Shown here one piece after another: positions 48,793 to 55,989 of a stretch of 64,000 nucleotides of DNA. The DNA is from Phlyctochytrium arcticum (taxonomy: Eukaryota; Chytridiomycota; Chytridiomycetes; Chytridiales; Chytridiaceae). The stretch is taken from contig JAHLKI010000015.1 in assembly GCA_025602905.1 (NCBI GenBank), positions 678,861 to 742,860 on the forward strand. The letters are read 5' to 3'. Each line of letters begins with the position of its first letter. The first letter of the stretch is position 1. The notes under the pieces were generated by a model. It ran no database searches. It was not told the origin of the DNA and saw only the letters and a program-made list of their open reading frames with translations. A program made the position numbers and the translations under genes.

Positions 48793-49571
48793 TTGCGGCG
48801 ACATGTACATTCAGACGATAACGAGGAAGCAAAGGAGATCAAGAGATATTTGAAAGGCCTCGTTAGGGAGTTCATCGTGGTCTCGCCCGAGCCTGGAGCT
48901 GAGGATTCTGGAGATGAGCAGCTCGCCCCTCGTCGGAAACGAAGAGAGATTTGGCGAGAGCGAGACCTTTGGCATGAACAGATTTTGAAAGATTACTTTA
49001 ACGAGGACTGCACTTATACGGCGGCCCAATTCCGTAACCGCTACCGCATGCGACGAGAGCTCGTGTTGGAGATCATTGCTGCCTTGGAGAATGCTAATCC
49101 CTACTTCAGGCGCAAGCCTGACGCCGTAGGTCGTCCGGGTTTGAGTGCCCACCAGAAGGTGACGGCCGCTCTTCGCATTTTGGCTTACGGTCCGCAGGGT
49201 CTGTTGACGAGTACTGCCGGATTGGCAAGACTACCGCATTGGAATGCCTGCGCCAATTCTGCTCATCTATCATTGAGATTTATGAAGCTGAATTTCTCCG
49301 CAAGCCCACGCCAGAGGACCTGCGCAAAATCTTGGCAGTAAATGCCGAACGAGGATTCCCCGGGATGATTGGGTCATTGGATTGTATGCATTGGATATGG
49401 AAGAACTGCCCAAAAGCCTGGGCCGGCCAATTCTCGGGCAAGGAAAAGGTTCCAACTCTAGTCTTGGAAGCCGTAGCTGGCCAGGATCTGTGGATCTGGC
49501 ATTTCTTCTTTGGAATGCCCGGTATTAACAGCGACATCACGGTGTTGGAGAATTCCCACCTTGCGGGTTGA
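48793..49571 (+). pseudogene. PIF/Harbinger DDE transposase, frameshifted and truncated
   Basis: The first part holds the helical N-terminal region (RNRYRMRRELVLEII...) and LSAHQKVTAALRILAYG, typical of Harbinger transposases. The frame then shifts near 49195-49200 at a GGG run and continues with DEYCRIGKTTALECLRQFC. The first catalytic Asp lies in GSLDCMHW, and the second in SDITVLENS, with FFGMPG just before it. Homology stops at about 49558, so the third acidic residue and the C-terminus are absent. There is no ATG in the first frame. This is a dead fragment. Confidence 0.85.
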
Positions 49572-50033
49572 TTTGCTGCCAATGACTCAGGGGTGGTGAT
49601 TTGGCACAAATAGGGGTGGGGATTTGGTAGCCCCCCTCTCTCCCCGCCCACCTTGGCAAAAGACCCAAGCTGTGTGATCGATGAAGTGTGATCGATCACA
49701 ACGTCTCCAAATTTCGCAACCTTGACCCGTCTCTTTTGTCGAGCAAGTGAAGCTTGCCGATCGAGCGCAAAGCGCTCTCTATGCTTCACTTCATCCAGTT
49801 CCATCTTGTTACATGTTCGTTGTCAACATGGGTCCGGTCCATTTTTACTTGCAACTTCACAGACCCTTCAAGATCTCTAATGTTTCCTTTTTCGGGCGTT
49901 TGATATCCATTTTGGGACTAAATGAGCACCAACCGCGGGTCGCCAGCTTTTTGTTATCGATAAACTCGTCGCAAACTTTTGGCAGGCACGTCTCGGCTCG
50001 AAGTTAGCACCATGATGCTGCATCAACCAAAAG
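49572..50033. other. Intergenic between Harbinger fragment and primase ORF
   Basis: Contains a small palindrome (gtgatcgatcac, about 49689) and no supported gene. The breakpoint of the Harbinger copy is at its left edge. Confidence 0.4.
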
Positions 50034-50040
50034 TATAAAA
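50034..50040 (+). promoter_or_regulatory. TATA box of the primase ORF
   Basis: TATAAAA about 100 nt before the ATG at 50141, followed by a T/C-rich leader and an A-rich start context (caacaacaacaatg), resembling a host-type promoter. Confidence 0.55.
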
Positions 50041-50140
50041 GGGCAGCCGTTTCTCATTCCCCCCTGCGTTTCTGATACTTCGCTTTTTTTGTTTGCACAA
50101 TTGTAAAACTACTTCGTCTTCTCTCATCACAACAACAACA

Positions 50141-50746
50141 ATGCCTCTGCCTCTCCGTAACATTCAATACCTTGGGTTGACCTGGACGGGCAATAACGTG
50201 GTCGACCGAAGCGGAGCAATGAATCACGTGATTCAGCAACTTGAGCCCGACCAGTTTCCGATTCTTTCATTTACGACCAAGTATAAACGACTCTATACGG
50301 CGGTCACTAGCAGCAAGCTGGCAGCCCTTGTTGCCAAGAACCGAGGTCTCTATGAAATTATCCTTCCGGAACGCAAACGCAAAGTGTACTTTGACATTGA
50401 TCCCAAAGACAACTTAACGCTGGACGAGATCAAATCAAAGATTTTGGCCCAGTTCCCTAATGCCAGATTGCATATATCCGGTCGTCACCCCAACGGCGAA
50501 GAAGCGGGTTCCTATCACGTTGTACTGAGTAACTACTATACTGACAACCTTGATGAGACCCGGAACACCACACGGCGCTTTGCCGACGCAAATGGTTTCG
50601 ACACAGCGGTCCATTCCACCAACCAACAGTTCAAGTGTATCAACCAAAGCAAGCCTGGCAAACCGGTTCAGGCATACATGGAAGGCAGCAACGATCCGCT
50701 CAAACACTTGGTTATGCACGGGTTTGACGACTGTCATAGTGCATAA
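50141..50746 (+). CDS. Archaeo-eukaryotic primase (UL52/NCLDV-like) domain, truncated
   Basis: 201 aa from the ATG at 50141. It shows AEP motif I as VYFDIDP (Asp85, Asp87), motif II as SYHVVLS (His126) and motif III as GFDTAVHSTN with the NQSK segment that follows in herpes UL52/NCLDV-type primases (Asp154 onward). These residues bind metal and nucleotide for primer synthesis. Viral versions are usually fused to a superfamily 3 or other helicase or a zinc ribbon. Here the frame ends after only the catalytic core, within the left arm of a perfect palindrome, so it is probably truncated. It could belong to the adjacent viral element or be a separate capture. It has no introns. Confidence 0.75.
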   Translation: MPLPLRNIQYLGLTWTGNNVVDRSGAMNHVIQQLEPDQFPILSFTTKYKRLYTAVTSSKLAALVAKNRGLYEIILPERKRKVYFDIDPKDNLTLDEIKSKILAQFPNARLHISGRHPNGEEAGSYHVVLSNYYTDNLDETRNTTRRFADANGFDTAVHSTNQQFKCINQSKPGKPVQAYMEGSNDPLKHLVMHGFDDCHSA

Positions 50747-50794
50747 AAATAGCACATAGTATATACTATGTGCTATTTTTATGCACTATGACAG
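50731..50794. repeat. Perfect 64-bp palindrome without spacer at the end of the primase ORF
   Basis: The left arm, starting ctgtcatagtgcat, is the last 16 coding bases plus 16 more, and the right arm is its exact reverse complement. The right arm is thus an inverted copy of the ORF end. No central spacer. Confidence 0.97.
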
Positions 50795-50935
50795 GGGCTA
50801 TTCCAGCTATATGCCAGCTATCCATCAGCTATATTCCAGCTATTTGACCAGCTATGTTCCAGCTATATGCCAGCTATTTGACCAGCTATCCATCAGCTAT
50901 CCATCAGCTATCCATCTCAGGTCGCTCCATCGAGT
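50795..50935. repeat. Tandem (c)agctat-type repeat
   Basis: About a dozen imperfect units of ccagctat/atcagctat spaced by 3-8 nt directly after the palindrome. DNA further right quickly becomes AT-rich. Confidence 0.85.
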
Positions 50936-51261
50936 ATCGAGTCATCTTACAAATCACGAGTCATCTCCCTCCATTACTCATCGAGCCGAGCCGCTCCTCT
51001 CACGGGACTTCCTCACTACACCATATCCGCATAAACTCGACCCTACTTTATACTGCACACCATTTTCTCCCATATTCCAATGCTTTTATCCAATATTCCG
51101 CATTCTATGTGTCCATCCGCCTCCATTTTCTAACCGAGTTAGACTTTTTGAGGGTCGCCTCCTAAGGGACTTCCACTCCTTTTATAAACATTTTCTATTA
51201 TCGATTTAATTCAATTCTGGCTTATCGATAAAACTACACTTTCGCAATTCACCCGTTCAGC

Positions 51262-51640
51262 AAAAAAGGGGGGCAGAAAGGGGGGCAGCTTTTTTTCACT
51301 CCATCTCTCGAGTGAATAATACTTTTATCTTATATTTCCCCCCACTTTACATGTAGGGGGGCAGGGGGGGCAGCTTTTTCGAGGTAAAGTCCCTGGGGAT
51401 ATAGGTTTTTCACTACTCATAAGTAGTTCACACGTTCTGAACTACTTCTCACTCAAATAAAAATTTTATAAGAATCATAAACATACAAAAAAACTGCCCC
51501 CCCTGCCCCCCTTTTTTTACCTACATAGAAACACTGCACTACTTTATTAATTAATTTTTCTTTTCTTACATGTACCGAGTGGGGGGCACTTTTTTAAAAC
51601 CCTGCCCCCCTACCTGCCCCACCCTGCCCCCCCTCTTCAT
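51262..51640. repeat. G-tract/C-tract inverted repeats
   Basis: Two plus-strand blocks (51267-51296 and 51353-51379) with ggggggcag runs followed by cttttt are answered by blocks of ctgcccccc/tgcccccc (51494-51518 and 51601-51632). 51353-51379 and 51486-51525 are imperfect reverse complements around a ~105-nt loop. The G-runs could form G-quadruplexes. The position at the left edge of the AT-rich viral DNA suggests a terminus or origin-like region. Confidence 0.7.
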
Positions 51641-51675
51641 CAAACCCACTATCAATCACTTCTTCAATAATATCC

Positions 51676-52071
51676 CTACAAAGTATCGAGCTTCCATAAT
51701 TCGATATTCCAAGCAGCTGATCTGCTTTTTCCAACCGTCATCAAAATATACAGAAATTCGTTCAAATTCGCCAAATCTGTATCATATACGTCGTTTTCTT
51801 GTAACTCTTGTAATCTCTTCATGACACTGTCCAATAAAAGTTCTAGTGTAAACATACAGTAAACCCATCGCTCTCTCGTCACAACATCAGAATGAGACTC
51901 TGCTGTTGTGTTCAACATATCAATAATAGTGGACAAAAATAACTTGTATTTGCATGCTTCCGGAGTCTCCCCATCCTCATCCCACACTTGATGTTCATAG
52001 GAATAAATACTCAATGCCATCCATTTGGAAAAGTTAATAATCCCAATAGAAATTTTGTCAGTGGGTGCCAT
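51676..52071 (-). CDS. Small helical viral protein, paralogue A
   Basis: 131 aa, function unknown. It is related to the 53297-53695 product: both begin with (K/E)ISIG(I/L)IN(F/Y)SKWM and end with GK(S/N)(R/K)SAAWNIEL, separated by a predicted helical middle with conserved Trp and Leu positions. No known domain recognised. A TATA element lies 42 nt upstream at the same spacing as for the paralogue. Such duplicated accessory genes flanking other small ORFs are typical of viral accessory regions. Intact. Confidence 0.75.
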   Translation of the reverse strand: MAPTDKISIGIINFSKWMALSIYSYEHQVWDEDGETPEACKYKLFLSTIIDMLNTTAESHSDVVTRERWVYCMFTLELLLDSVMKRLQELQENDVYDTDLANLNEFLYILMTVGKSRSAAWNIELWKLDTL

Positions 52072-52112
52072 TTTTTCTCGAGTGATAATGAAAGGGGAAA
52101 GGACAGGTTGAA

Positions 52113-52124
52113 TGCTCTTTTATA
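52113..52124 (-). promoter_or_regulatory. TATA-type viral promoter of paralogue A
   Basis: Reads TATAAAAGAGCA on the minus strand, 42 nt before the ATG. The identical 12-mer stands at the identical distance before paralogue B. Confidence 0.75.
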
Positions 52125-52215
52125 GACGGGAATGAGGAGTCACTTATATATTATTATTATATAATATGACATGTCAAGAATGTGGATAAGTCATGTGCAT
52201 GTGGATAAGTCACAC

Positions 52216-52320
52216 GGATGGAAAGGAGAAAGAAAGAGGAAAGAACCAATATCCCGGATTGCGGATGGAAAGGAGAAAGAAAGAGGAAAGAACCAATATC
52301 CCGGATTGTGGATGGAAAGA
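52216..52320. repeat. 47-bp tandem repeat, 2.2 copies
   Basis: Unit begins ggatggaaaggagaaag and ends cccggattg(c/t); two near-identical full copies and an 11-nt partial copy. It lies between divergent genes. Confidence 0.92.
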
Positions 52321-52417
52321 ACCAAAAACTGTCACGCCTCTTCATCAATCACTTCTTCAATTGTACCCCTTTCTTTAATTATTCGCCCACTACTCTATCG
52401 GACATTGCGTCTCAGAA

Positions 52418-52424
52418 TATAAAA
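52418..52424 (+). promoter_or_regulatory. TATA box of the Cys-rich gene
   Basis: tataaaa 28 nt before the ATG at 52452, in an AT-rich leader. Confidence 0.55.
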
Positions 52425-52451
52425 GTTATTTACTCTCAACTCAAGTAAACA

Positions 52452-52892
52452 ATGAGTTATTTTGTCATTTGTTCTGGTTGCTGTAACATTGAGCTTGAGT
52501 TTGGTGATATGGAATACTGCCGTTCATGCGAACGAGATTACTGCGAAAGATGTTCAGTTGTTTATCAACCTAATGATGAGGCAAATGTTTATTTTCCAAA
52601 TGGTGGTACGAACCCAAAAAGGCTACGAGAACTATTAGAATCGGAGACTCCTCCTGGATGTAAAGCTTGTCGCAAGGAACTACTGTGTTTTGATATTGAA
52701 AATAAATACTATGACAAGAAAGAATACCCGTTCCACGATAATTGGAAAGAGAAGGTTAAGAAATGGAAAGAGGATCTTGTCGAACCTATGAACACCTATG
52801 TAAGTAAGACTCCGAAAAAGCGACAGCACCCCACAAGGGGGTGCGCTGGGGCGAAGCCCAACAACCGCGAAAACGAAAAGACAAAAAAATAG
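52452..52892 (+). CDS. Cys-rich zinc-binding viral protein (RING/treble-clef-like)
   Basis: 146 aa. Cysteines are arranged as pairs: ICSGC near residues 7-11, YCRSC and YCERC near 22-34, and CKACRKELLC near 72-81, a pattern able to bind two zinc ions as in RING or ZZ-type fingers. I cannot assign the exact class. The C-terminus is highly basic and includes a GC-rich patch (52828-52862) with two small hairpins (accccacaagggggt and gggcgaagccc), unlike the surrounding AT-rich viral DNA. Possible roles are ubiquitin ligation or nucleic-acid binding. Ends 21 nt before the next ORF. Confidence 0.7.
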   Translation: MSYFVICSGCCNIELEFGDMEYCRSCERDYCERCSVVYQPNDEANVYFPNGGTNPKRLRELLESETPPGCKACRKELLCFDIENKYYDKKEYPFHDNWKEKVKKWKEDLVEPMNTYVSKTPKKRQHPTRGCAGAKPNNRENEKTKK

Positions 52893-52913
52893 ATTAGTAT
52901 CTAATAATTGTAA

Positions 52914-53261
52914 ATGAATCTCTTGGACAATCTACCTCTCGATGTCGGATTGCTTATTTTAGATTATTTGGATACAGATGACTATAATACAGTTGCAAGA
53001 ATGTATAATATTAATCCTGTACGTGAAGTTTGCAAGAGGTTGGAAAATGAGACGTGGGCTGTCTGTACCCGAAAATACGAAAACGATATGGTTAGGATTC
53101 GGTTAAAGTATACAAATCCCAATATGAACATGCTGTATATTTATACTGAAAACTTCCAAAGAAGAAAGATTCAAAAAGAGGGAATTGTTTTTTGCTCACG
53201 GACTTTCTACGGCCATAAACACATTGATCCCAGAACGCGTAAATCCCGACCTTTACTCTAG
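52914..53261 (+). CDS. F-box-like viral protein
   Basis: 115 aa. The N-terminus LDNLPLDVGLLILDYLDTDD fits the F-box pattern (LP.-..-L..IL.-L...D), the segment that binds Skp1 in SCF ubiquitin ligases. The rest is basic and without a recognised substrate domain. It follows the zinc-binding gene with a 21-nt gap, so both may be co-transcribed and may act on host ubiquitination. This is suggested by motif only, and the F-box call is moderate. Confidence 0.5.
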   Translation: MNLLDNLPLDVGLLILDYLDTDDYNTVARMYNINPVREVCKRLENETWAVCTRKYENDMVRIRLKYTNPNMNMLYIYTENFQRRKIQKEGIVFCSRTFYGHKHIDPRTRKSRPLL

Positions 53262-53296
53262 AGTCACTCACTTATTACATAATATCCCTACAAAGT

Positions 53297-53695
53297 TCAT
53301 TCCGTTTGGCACAATTCGATATTCCAAGCGGCCGATTTGTTTTTCCCAACCATTATCAAATCTTCCAGAAGTTGCAACAAATTGATTATATCTAAAATGT
53401 TTTTATCAACGGGACTATCCTCGGCTCCCTTTTTGAAATGTCCGAACACGAGGTGTACTAATTTTTCTAGTGAAAAAATAACTTGAATCCATCTCACCTC
53501 CATATCATCACGAGAGTCATTCGTTTCGTCCAACACATTCAGAATAGTGGTTATATCTAACAGAAATTTCTCTACTTCGGGAGATTTTTCAACAAGTGTT
53601 TCGACAAAGGCGTCAATGATTGTTCTCATCCACTTGGAATAGTTAATGAGTCCAATAGAAATTTCCTCAGTTGCTACCATTTCTAGTCTCTCCAT
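53297..53695 (-). CDS. Small helical viral protein, paralogue B
   Basis: 132 aa, function unknown. Paralogue of 51676-52071 (shared ends ISIGLINYSKWM and SAAWNIEL). There are two possible starts, ATG 53695 and ATG 53680. The second aligns with the start of paralogue A, but the first restores the same 42-nt distance from the TATA element. Convergent with the F-box-like gene (35-nt gap). Intact. Confidence 0.75.
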   Translation of the reverse strand: MERLEMVATEEISIGLINYSKWMRTIIDAFVETLVEKSPEVEKFLLDITTILNVLDETNDSRDDMEVRWIQVIFSLEKLVHLVFGHFKKGAEDSPVDKNILDIINLLQLLEDLIMVGKNKSAAWNIELCQTE

Positions 53696-53736
53696 TATAG
53701 AATGTTGCCAACATCTGACAGGGAGGAGGTCAACGC

Positions 53737-53748
53737 TGCTCTTTTATA
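53737..53748 (-). promoter_or_regulatory. TATA-type viral promoter of paralogue B
   Basis: TATAAAAGAGCA on the minus strand, same 12-mer and same 42-nt distance to the ATG at 53695 as in paralogue A. Confidence 0.75.
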
Positions 53749-53871
53749 GACCAAAATGTGGTCAAGTCACGTGAATGCGGTGACATCATGATGATGTCAC
53801 TATGTGGTCAAGGCCCAGAACTTTTGTCAAAATTGTCACCTACCTTTTGAATTTTGTGATATATATGATAA

Positions 53872-54294
53872 ATGATAATACTCATAGTAGATGATAATCC
53901 GATAGGACTGAGAATTTTAAAGAAAATGATCCGCAAATTGTTCCCTAATTTAACAACTATATTATTCGAAAATGTGTCGAGTGCAATGGAATTCATATCA
54001 ACTAATTATGAAGAAATATCAGTAGTATTTTGTGATATGTTTTTTCCTGATGAAAAAAGAAGACCAATCTTGGTAACAGATGGAGTAAATCTCATTAAAA
54101 TCATAAGAGGAGTGGAGAAAGACACGATGTATGAAACAAAAATAAAAATAATAGGTTTTTCTTCGAGTCCATTTTATGAAAAAGAAGCACGTTCTGCAGG
54201 AGCCGATATGTTCTTTCATAAACCAATTACACTAGATAATGTGAAAACTGCTTTAGAGTTTTTGCAAAAAGAGGAACAATTTAATTTCCTTTAA
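53872..54294 (+). CDS. Stand-alone response-regulator receiver (REC) domain
   Basis: 140 aa consisting of one receiver domain. Key residues are all present: the acidic pair Asp7-Asp8 in ILIVDDN, phospho-acceptor Asp55 in VFCDMFFPDE, the switch Ser/Thr position in IIGFSSS (about 97) and Lys117 in FFHKPIT. The family takes a phosphate from a histidine kinase or phosphotransfer protein, so the product could tap or quench a host phosphorelay. Fungi have such relays, and their hybrid kinases carry receiver domains of this kind. No output domain is fused. It has viral AT-rich codon usage, no intron, and intact flanking viral genes. Capture from a eukaryotic hybrid kinase is likely. Confidence 0.9.
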   Translation: MIILIVDDNPIGLRILKKMIRKLFPNLTTILFENVSSAMEFISTNYEEISVVFCDMFFPDEKRRPILVTDGVNLIKIIRGVEKDTMYETKIKIIGFSSSPFYEKEARSAGADMFFHKPITLDNVKTALEFLQKEEQFNFL

Positions 54295-54412
54295 ATGCGT
54301 GCGAACTTCATAATATATTAGAAATGTTGGGGAAAAAAAGGGAAACTGATGAGTAGTTGGTGAAACGCATTATCAAGAAAAGACTTTATTCTTGAGAATA
54401 CAGTAAAACAAG

Positions 54413-54691
54413 ATGGTACGATTTAATAGATTTACAAACGAATGTCCGACGGATGAGAGTGAAATCCGTGACAGAGTCGTTGAGATTTATGACAAAATTG
54501 CTTCCATTGATAAGAAGAAAGAATTTCTCAATGATTTGAGAAAACAAATCCCAGACATGGAGGAAGACACTGTTAAATTCTTAGAAAACAGTATTATAAT
54601 ATCTCAAATCGAGACGAAATATAAAAGTCAATTTAAAAAAAAGGCACAAAAATATAAACGAGTTCCTGTGGACATGGACAAAGAAGACTAA
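54413..54691 (+). CDS. Small charged viral protein, unknown
   Basis: 92 aa, Lys/Glu/Asp-rich and predicted helical, with a basic tail (FKKKAQKYKR). No domain recognised. Same strand as the receiver gene, 118 nt downstream. Open and with AT-rich viral codon use. Confidence 0.55.
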   Translation: MVRFNRFTNECPTDESEIRDRVVEIYDKIASIDKKKEFLNDLRKQIPDMEEDTVKFLENSIIISQIETKYKSQFKKKAQKYKRVPVDMDKED

Positions 54692-54728
54692 AAACACGGA
54701 ACTTTTTTATCGCAAATTGTGATATCGT

Positions 54729-54935
54729 ATGACTCGATTCTTTGTCAAAAACAATAAGAGATTCTCATTTTTGACACCGAATTATTCCGTCGGAGCGATG
54801 TCCCTCCTTTTTGATAATATTTCTTTATGGTTAGATGCGTTATCAAGACGCTCTATTAGAACTAAATCTCATATAAATGGTGATCGGGTCGTCCAGGTGA
54901 GTAAAAACAGTTTAAAGTCTGTGTTTAGGACTTAA
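54729..54935 (+). CDS. Small basic viral ORF, unknown
   Basis: 68 aa, rich in Arg/Lys/Ser. It starts 37 nt after the previous ORF on the same strand. No domain recognised, and it could be a chance frame in AT-rich DNA. Confidence 0.3.
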   Translation: MTRFFVKNNKRFSFLTPNYSVGAMSLLFDNISLWLDALSRRSIRTKSHINGDRVVQVSKNSLKSVFRT

Positions 54936-54960
54936 TCAATAATATACATAGAATAAAAAG

Positions 54961-55177
54961 ATGCCTGTCCAACGCAAAATTCAAGGTCATACTTTGTTGA
55001 ATATGACAAAGACCTGCACACACATGGAACTCCTTCACGAAAATGTGTGAGCAGATGCCGAGTGTGGATAAAGAAAAGGTTCTTATCTATGTGAATGTAC
55101 TAGTGAAAACCGGCATATCTTCAGAGAAATTGCTAGTATTTGTAGTAATTAGAACTGCCAAAAATCGACAGGACTTA
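54961..55177 (+). pseudogene. Possible small viral gene with one frameshift
   Basis: An ATG at 54961 opens a frame that stops near 55050. A shifted frame from about 55040 continues with a helical Leu/Val-rich stretch to a stop at about 55177. Together they could be one former ~70-residue protein. Weak evidence. Confidence 0.25.
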
Positions 55178-55232
55178 TAGAGACTTTGCTTTTTAAAGTC
55201 GGGGTATATGGGAATTTCTCGTGGTCTTCTCA

Positions 55233-55523
55233 TCATAGCAACTGATAAAAACCATTTACTCGATAAGTTATTGATTGAAATAGAGAAGGTGGATTAAAAT
55301 ACTTGCAAATCTTTGCCTCCAACTTTGATATAATAATGCTTGTTGTCTTTACTATGGTAGAGACGGTTGATCCGTTTAAATTCTTAACTGAGGGTGTCAC
55401 GCAAAGTACATAGAGGGCTGTCGGGGTTATCATTTTTTGTCCTATATAGAATTTAATAGATAGTGTTGCGCTGAAATTGATGGGAAGGGGAAATGCCTCT
55501 GTTTTTTTTGGAAATAAGATCAT
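55233..55523 (-). CDS. Viral ORF, unknown, possibly fibre-related remnant
   Basis: 96 codons open on the minus strand downstream of the fibre region. No domain recognised. Other minus-strand frames around it also look protein-like in short pieces, so this may be part of a decayed gene rather than an intact one. Confidence 0.3.
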   Translation of the reverse strand: MILFPKKTEAFPLPINFSATLSIKFYIGQKMITPTALYVLCVTPSVKNLNGSTVSTIVKTTSIIISKLEAKICKYFNPPSLFQSITYRVNGFYQLL

Positions 55524-55989
55524 TATATGGTAAACGAAATTTAAACAATTTCACGACCCCTATCTTCAAATTCCAAGACAGACAGCGTCAATATCCAACG
55601 GTATCATTTGTATGATTGTTTCGACTCATGTTTTCAAGGAATAATTGCGATAACAGAATGAAATCAAGATCGTGTTGTACTTGGAAATCCCTTCTCATTT
55701 GGTAAACTCTGACTAGTTTGTAGATTGCCTTGTAGTGTGTATGTCATCACTTCCATTTGGTATCTTATTTTCGGATTCCGTAGATGTATCAGATATGTCG
55801 CTCATTTAATTGTCTTAACATATGTCACTGTTAAATAATTGAATCTGGAAACGAGAATGACTATACTCGATATATGTAGATCTAGTCGACAATTAGCATC
55901 GAAAGACAAATTCGAGCCGTCCAGGTCAAAGTGAAAATTATGCGACCCAAGTGCGAGTCCTGATGTTATACACGATAGAGGGAAACGTA

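Noticed and set aside
50093..50140. Longer primase start at TTG 50093
   Set aside because: It is not an ATG. The ATG at 50141 has a good start context and lies about 100 nt after the TATA box.
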